Assembly: GCA_012510935.1 (NCBI GenBank)
Contig: JAAZHB010000013.1
Span: 1 to 9,412 of the forward strand
Length of the DNA stretch: 9,412 nucleotides
Direction: 5' to 3'
Origin: Clostridiales bacterium
GTDB lineage: Bacteria; Bacillota_A; Clostridia; Peptostreptococcales; Anaerovoracaceae
A program made the translations under genes and the position numbers. The notes beneath the pieces were generated by a model. That model was not told the origin of the DNA. It ran no database searches and saw only the letters and a list, made by a program, of their open reading frames with translations. Shown in pieces: positions 6,777 to 9,412 of the stretch (its first letter is position 1; every line of letters starts with the position of its first letter).

Positions 6777-7530
6777 TAAGGAAATACTTCGCACAGAGAA
6801 TTTAGTAAAGAGTTACAGAACTAATCAGAATGAGATAATGATTCTTAAGGGAATTAATATTTCTGTAAATTGGCAAGAACTAGTAGCTATAATGGGCAAG
6901 TCGGGATCTGGTAAAACCACATTACTTAAGCAATTGGCTATTATTGATAGACCTACAAGTGGAAAGATATTCCTCAAGGAAAAGGATACTTATAGCATTA
7001 GAGGGGATAAGCTGGCAACAGTTAGAAGGAAAGATATAGGCTTTGTTTATCAAGATTATTATCTAATGGATAGTTTGTCAGTGCTTGAAAACATTATGTT
7101 GCCTAGTATTCTCGACCACTGTGAAGCAGAGGAATGTATTTCAAGAGCAGGAGAGCTTGCTCAAACATTGGGCGTTGATAAGCTTCTTGATAAGCACGTC
7201 TTTGAGCTTTCTGGCGGGGAGAAGCAGAGGGTTGCAATTTGCAGAGCGCTTGTGAACAACCCAGATTTAATACTTGCTGATGAGCCAACAGGGAATTTGG
7301 ACACTGGGTCAGCCGAGGTTGTAATTGATTATCTTAAGATGATCAACCAAACAATGGGAAAAACCATTGTAATAGTAACTCATGATGAATATATTGCGAG
7401 CTGTTGTAACAGAGTAATCTTTGTTAAAGATGGTGTTGTTGAGACTGAATTAACTAAAGCTGAAAACATTTCACAAGATGAATTCTTTGGGGAAATAGTT
7501 GAGACGCATAAAGAAATTGTAAGACCCTAA
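6766..7530 (+). CDS. ABC transporter ATP-binding protein, MacB/BceA type
   Basis: ATPase partner of the FtsX-type permease encoded immediately upstream. It has 254 residues with a complete set of motifs: Walker A GKSGSGKTT (44-52), Q-loop Gln96 in FVYQD, signature LSGGE (148-152), Walker B LILADE (168-173) followed by PTGNLDT, and the switch His206. The pattern GFVYQDYYLMDSLSVLENIMLP and the ADEPTGNLD ending are typical of the LolD/MacB/BceA group, whose members power exporters or mechanotransmission rather than import. The C-terminal tail (about 225-254) is acidic and short, with no regulatory domain. The ATG overlaps the permease stop by 11 bp, with GAGGAG at 6749-6754 as its likely ribosome site, so expression should be coupled. 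A terminator follows. BceA is the best family match in context; the substrate is not known. Confidence 0.92.
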   Translation: MENNKEILRTENLVKSYRTNQNEIMILKGINISVNWQELVAIMGKSGSGKTTLLKQLAIIDRPTSGKIFLKEKDTYSIRGDKLATVRRKDIGFVYQDYYLMDSLSVLENIMLPSILDHCEAEECISRAGELAQTLGVDKLLDKHVFELSGGEKQRVAICRALVNNPDLILADEPTGNLDTGSAEVVIDYLKMINQTMGKTIVIVTHDEYIASCCNRVIFVKDGVVETELTKAENISQDEFFGEIVETHKEIVRP

Positions 7531-7550
7531 GTTATGAATATTGATGATAG

Positions 7551-7587
7551 AAAACACTTTGTAGAGTCAAACTTCAAGGTGGTTTTT
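7551..7587 (+). terminator. Intrinsic terminator of the permease-ATPase operon
   Basis: CACTTTG (7555-7561) pairs with CAAGGTG (7575-7581) with one G-U pair. An inner GAGT/ACTT helix closes a CAA loop, and the outer A run (7551-7554) faces the T run TTTTT (7583-7587) after a single bulged G. It starts 20 bases after the ATPase stop. Confidence 0.7.
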
Positions 7588-7616
7588 ACGAATTTTACAA
7601 GCTCTTTACAATTACA
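7585..7616 (+). promoter_or_regulatory. Row of TTTACA-like hexamers resembling a PhoP box
   Basis: Four same-strand hexamers are seen: TTTACG (7585-7590), TTTACA (7594-7599), TTTACA (7605-7610) and ATTACA (7611-7616), separated by 3, 5 and 0 bases. In Bacillus, PhoP binds repeats of the form TT(A/C/T)ACA with spacers of about 3 to 7 bases (established knowledge). The first hexamer has a G at the last position, and the fourth abuts the third and is off consensus. The site lies upstream of a phosphate transporter gene and near a PhoP-like regulator, which raises its credibility. The region is A/T-rich, so chance is possible. Confidence 0.45.
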
Positions 7617-7642
7617 AGGTAATTGATTTGATGTTTAAATTG

Positions 7643-7648
7643 TATTAT
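7643..7648 (+). promoter_or_regulatory. Candidate -10 element of the phosphate transporter gene
   Basis: TATTAT lies about 65 bases before the start codon and 26 bases after the last TTTACA-like repeat. No good -35 sits 16-18 bases upstream (TAATTG at best), as would be expected for an activator-dependent promoter. A start of transcription near 7655 would place the repeats at about -70 to -39. This is tentative. Confidence 0.3.
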
Positions 7649-7712
7649 CTGTAATAGTTGTAGTTTTGTTAAAAATTTAGTGAATAATCGCAATAGGGGG
7701 ATTTAGTAGACG

Positions 7713-9412
7713 ATGGATATATTTAATGTGTTAAGCCTGTTTGGAGGGCTCAGCCTCTTCTTGTTCGGCATGACCATCATGGGGCAGGCTCTCGAAAGAA
7801 GGGCAGGTAGTGAGCTTAGAACCTTGCTTGGTAAACTAACCAACAATCGTTGGATGGGCCTTTTGACAGGACTAGGGGTAACTGCAATTATTCAGTCCTC
7901 ATCGGCAACGACAATAATGGTTGTAGGTTTTGTAAACTCAGGATTAATGACACTCTCACAGTCAATCAATGTAATAATGGGTGCAAATATAGGTACAACT
8001 GTAACTTCATGGATACTATCTCTTTCGGGTATTAGCGGAGATAACATATTCATGCAGTTGCTAAAGCCAACTTCATTTACACCTGTTCTTGCAGTCCTTG
8101 GAGTAATATACTATATATTCTTAAATAATGACAAGAAGAGAGATACTGGATTGATTCTCTTGGGATTTGCAACTTTAATGTTTGGAATGGATACAATGTC
8201 TACTGCAGTTGCTGGGTTAAGCGATGTGCATGGCTTCCAACAGTTGTTCTTGTTATTTACTAACCCTATTCTAGGCGTTCTTGCAGGTGCAGTTTTAACA
8301 GCAATCATTCAATCCTCGTCAGCTTCTGTAGGAATTCTGCAAGCGCTTGCATCCACAGGACAAGTAACATATGGGGCAGCAATTCCAATAATAATGGGAC
8401 AGAATATTGGAACATGCGTAACAGCGTTGCTGTCTTCGGTGGGAACTAACAGGAGTGCTAAAAGAGCAGCTTTTGTGCACTTGATGTTTAATGTAATAGG
8501 AACAGCTATTTGCTTAGTAATTTTTATGGCTATGAAGGCGCTTTTTAAGCCGGAAATATTAGGGGATGCTGCTTCAATGGTTGGAATTGCAATTTTCCAT
8601 ACAATATTCAATGTATTATGCGTACTGTTCATGCTGCCTATGAATAAGTGGCTTGAGAAAATCGTCTGCAAGATTGTACCAGATGATAAGACTATTAAAG
8701 AAGAAAAAGTGGTCGAGCTTGATGAGAGACTTCTAGGAACGCCGTCAATTGCACTAGAGCGTTGCCATGCTATTATAGGAGATATGGCAGATGATGCAAT
8801 TAAGGCAGTAAGGCTTGCTATGGGATTAATAGAGAATTACGATCCCAAGATAGCTGAAGAGGTAAAGGCGCTAGAAGATAAAACTGATAACTATGAAGAC
8901 ATTCTAAATACATACTTGATTAAATTATCAGCTTGTCAGATTAGTGCGGAGGACAATCAGACGGCTGCGGAGTATCTTAAAATAATCGGTGATTATGAGA
9001 GAATTGGCGACCACGGGGTTAATGTGCTAGAGTCTGCAGAGGAAGTAGAAATCAAAGGAATTGAGCTATCGCCTTCAGCAAAACGCGAGTATAGGGTACT
9101 GAAAGATGCAATTAGCGAGATTCTTGGACTTGCTCGCGACGCGGTCGTTAACAATGACCTTGAAATTGCAACTACTGTTGAGCCTCTTGAAGAGGTAATA
9201 GATGATCTTAAGGATCAAATGCGTGCGCGTCATATTGATAGACTTCAACAAGGTGATTGCAGCACAGCAGCTGGATTTGTATGGTCGGATCTTCTTACCA
9301 ACCTCGAAAGGACGGCTGATCATTGCAGCAATATTGCTTGCGCATTAATTGACCTTGATCATCGCAATTTAAATAGACATGAATATATTAGATCTATTCG
9401 TTTTGACAGCGA
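7713..9412 (+). CDS. Na+/phosphate cotransporter with PhoU-like domain (partial)
   Basis: Sodium-dependent phosphate transporter of the NptA/YjbB (PNaS) family; the reading frame stays open for 566 codons to the window edge, so the C-terminus is missing. The membrane part (about 1-315) shows the family's inverted duplication: QSSSATT (61-67) with GANIGTT (90-96), repeated as QSSSAS (200-205) with GQNIGTC (229-235). After a short linker, a helical PhoU-like region (about 345 to the end) has the two metal-binding type motifs ERIGDH (429-434) and ERTADH (532-537). Full proteins are usually about 540-600 residues, so only a little should be lost. ATG 7713 gives the typical N-terminus with a leading hydrophobic helix; AGGGGG (7695-7700) is a slightly distant ribosome site (12 bases). 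Direction of flow is not certain: E. coli YjbB is reported to export phosphate. It has its own upstream region with PhoP-box-like repeats, suggesting phosphate control. Confidence 0.92.
   Translation, partial: MDIFNVLSLFGGLSLFLFGMTIMGQALERRAGSELRTLLGKLTNNRWMGLLTGLGVTAIIQSSSATTIMVVGFVNSGLMTLSQSINVIMGANIGTTVTSWILSLSGISGDNIFMQLLKPTSFTPVLAVLGVIYYIFLNNDKKRDTGLILLGFATLMFGMDTMSTAVAGLSDVHGFQQLFLLFTNPILGVLAGAVLTAIIQSSSASVGILQALASTGQVTYGAAIPIIMGQNIGTCVTALLSSVGTNRSAKRAAFVHLMFNVIGTAICLVIFMAMKALFKPEILGDAASMVGIAIFHTIFNVLCVLFMLPMNKWLEKIVCKIVPDDKTIKEEKVVELDERLLGTPSIALERCHAIIGDMADDAIKAVRLAMGLIENYDPKIAEEVKALEDKTDNYEDILNTYLIKLSACQISAEDNQTAAEYLKIIGDYERIGDHGVNVLESAEEVEIKGIELSPSAKREYRVLKDAISEILGLARDAVVNNDLEIATTVEPLEEVIDDLKDQMRARHIDRLQQGDCSTAAGFVWSDLLTNLERTADHCSNIACALIDLDHRNLNRHEYIRSIRFDS

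Noticed and set aside
8309..8671. Open frame of 120 codons on the minus strand inside the phosphate transporter
   Set aside because: It is a shadow of the transporter gene, whose frame shows clear family motifs across the same bases.

Overview
The window looks like chromosomal DNA of a low-to-moderate GC Gram-positive bacterium, most likely an anaerobic Clostridia-type Firmicute. The signs are strong AGGAGG-type ribosome binding sites, GTG and TTG starts, a lipoprotein lipobox, tightly packed genes, U-tract terminators, and a response regulator and kinase that resemble the PhoP/PhoR group of Clostridia. The species cannot be named from the sequence. All genes seen are on the + strand. There are no RNA genes, insertion sequences, CRISPR arrays or phage features.

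Layout: (1) 20-2599 is a complete metN-metI-metQ operon, a methionine ABC importer with ATPase carrying a NIL domain, permease and binding lipoprotein. It is closed by a hairpin terminator at 2665-2695. Its promoter and any leader riboswitch lie before the window. (2) 2850-4560 is a response regulator and histidine kinase pair overlapping by 8 bp, with a candidate promoter at 2752-2781 and a very clear terminator at 4563-4599. (3) 4671-7530 is an ABC exporter-type pair: a 701-residue, 10-helix FtsX-type permease with a large loop of about 270 residues between helices 7 and 8 (BceB-like layout), overlapping by 11 bp a 254-residue MacB/BceA-type ATPase. A terminator follows at 7551-7587. (4) 7713 to the window end is a Na+/phosphate cotransporter with a C-terminal PhoU-like domain, cut by the window edge. 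It is preceded by a row of four TTTACA-like hexamers resembling a Gram-positive PhoP box.

How they may work together: the methionine operon is self-contained. The two-component system can be read in two ways. Its neighbour is a BceAB-like transporter and its kinase has almost no extracellular sensor (two helices and a loop of about 10 residues), which fits the antimicrobial-peptide sensing and detoxification modules in which the transporter serves as sensor. Its own sequence, however, is PhoP/PhoR-like, and the next gene is a phosphate transporter with PhoP-box-like repeats, which fits phosphate control. The coexistence of these two signals in one 7-kb stretch is the most interesting point of the window; it is an inference from sequence and gene order, not a demonstrated system.
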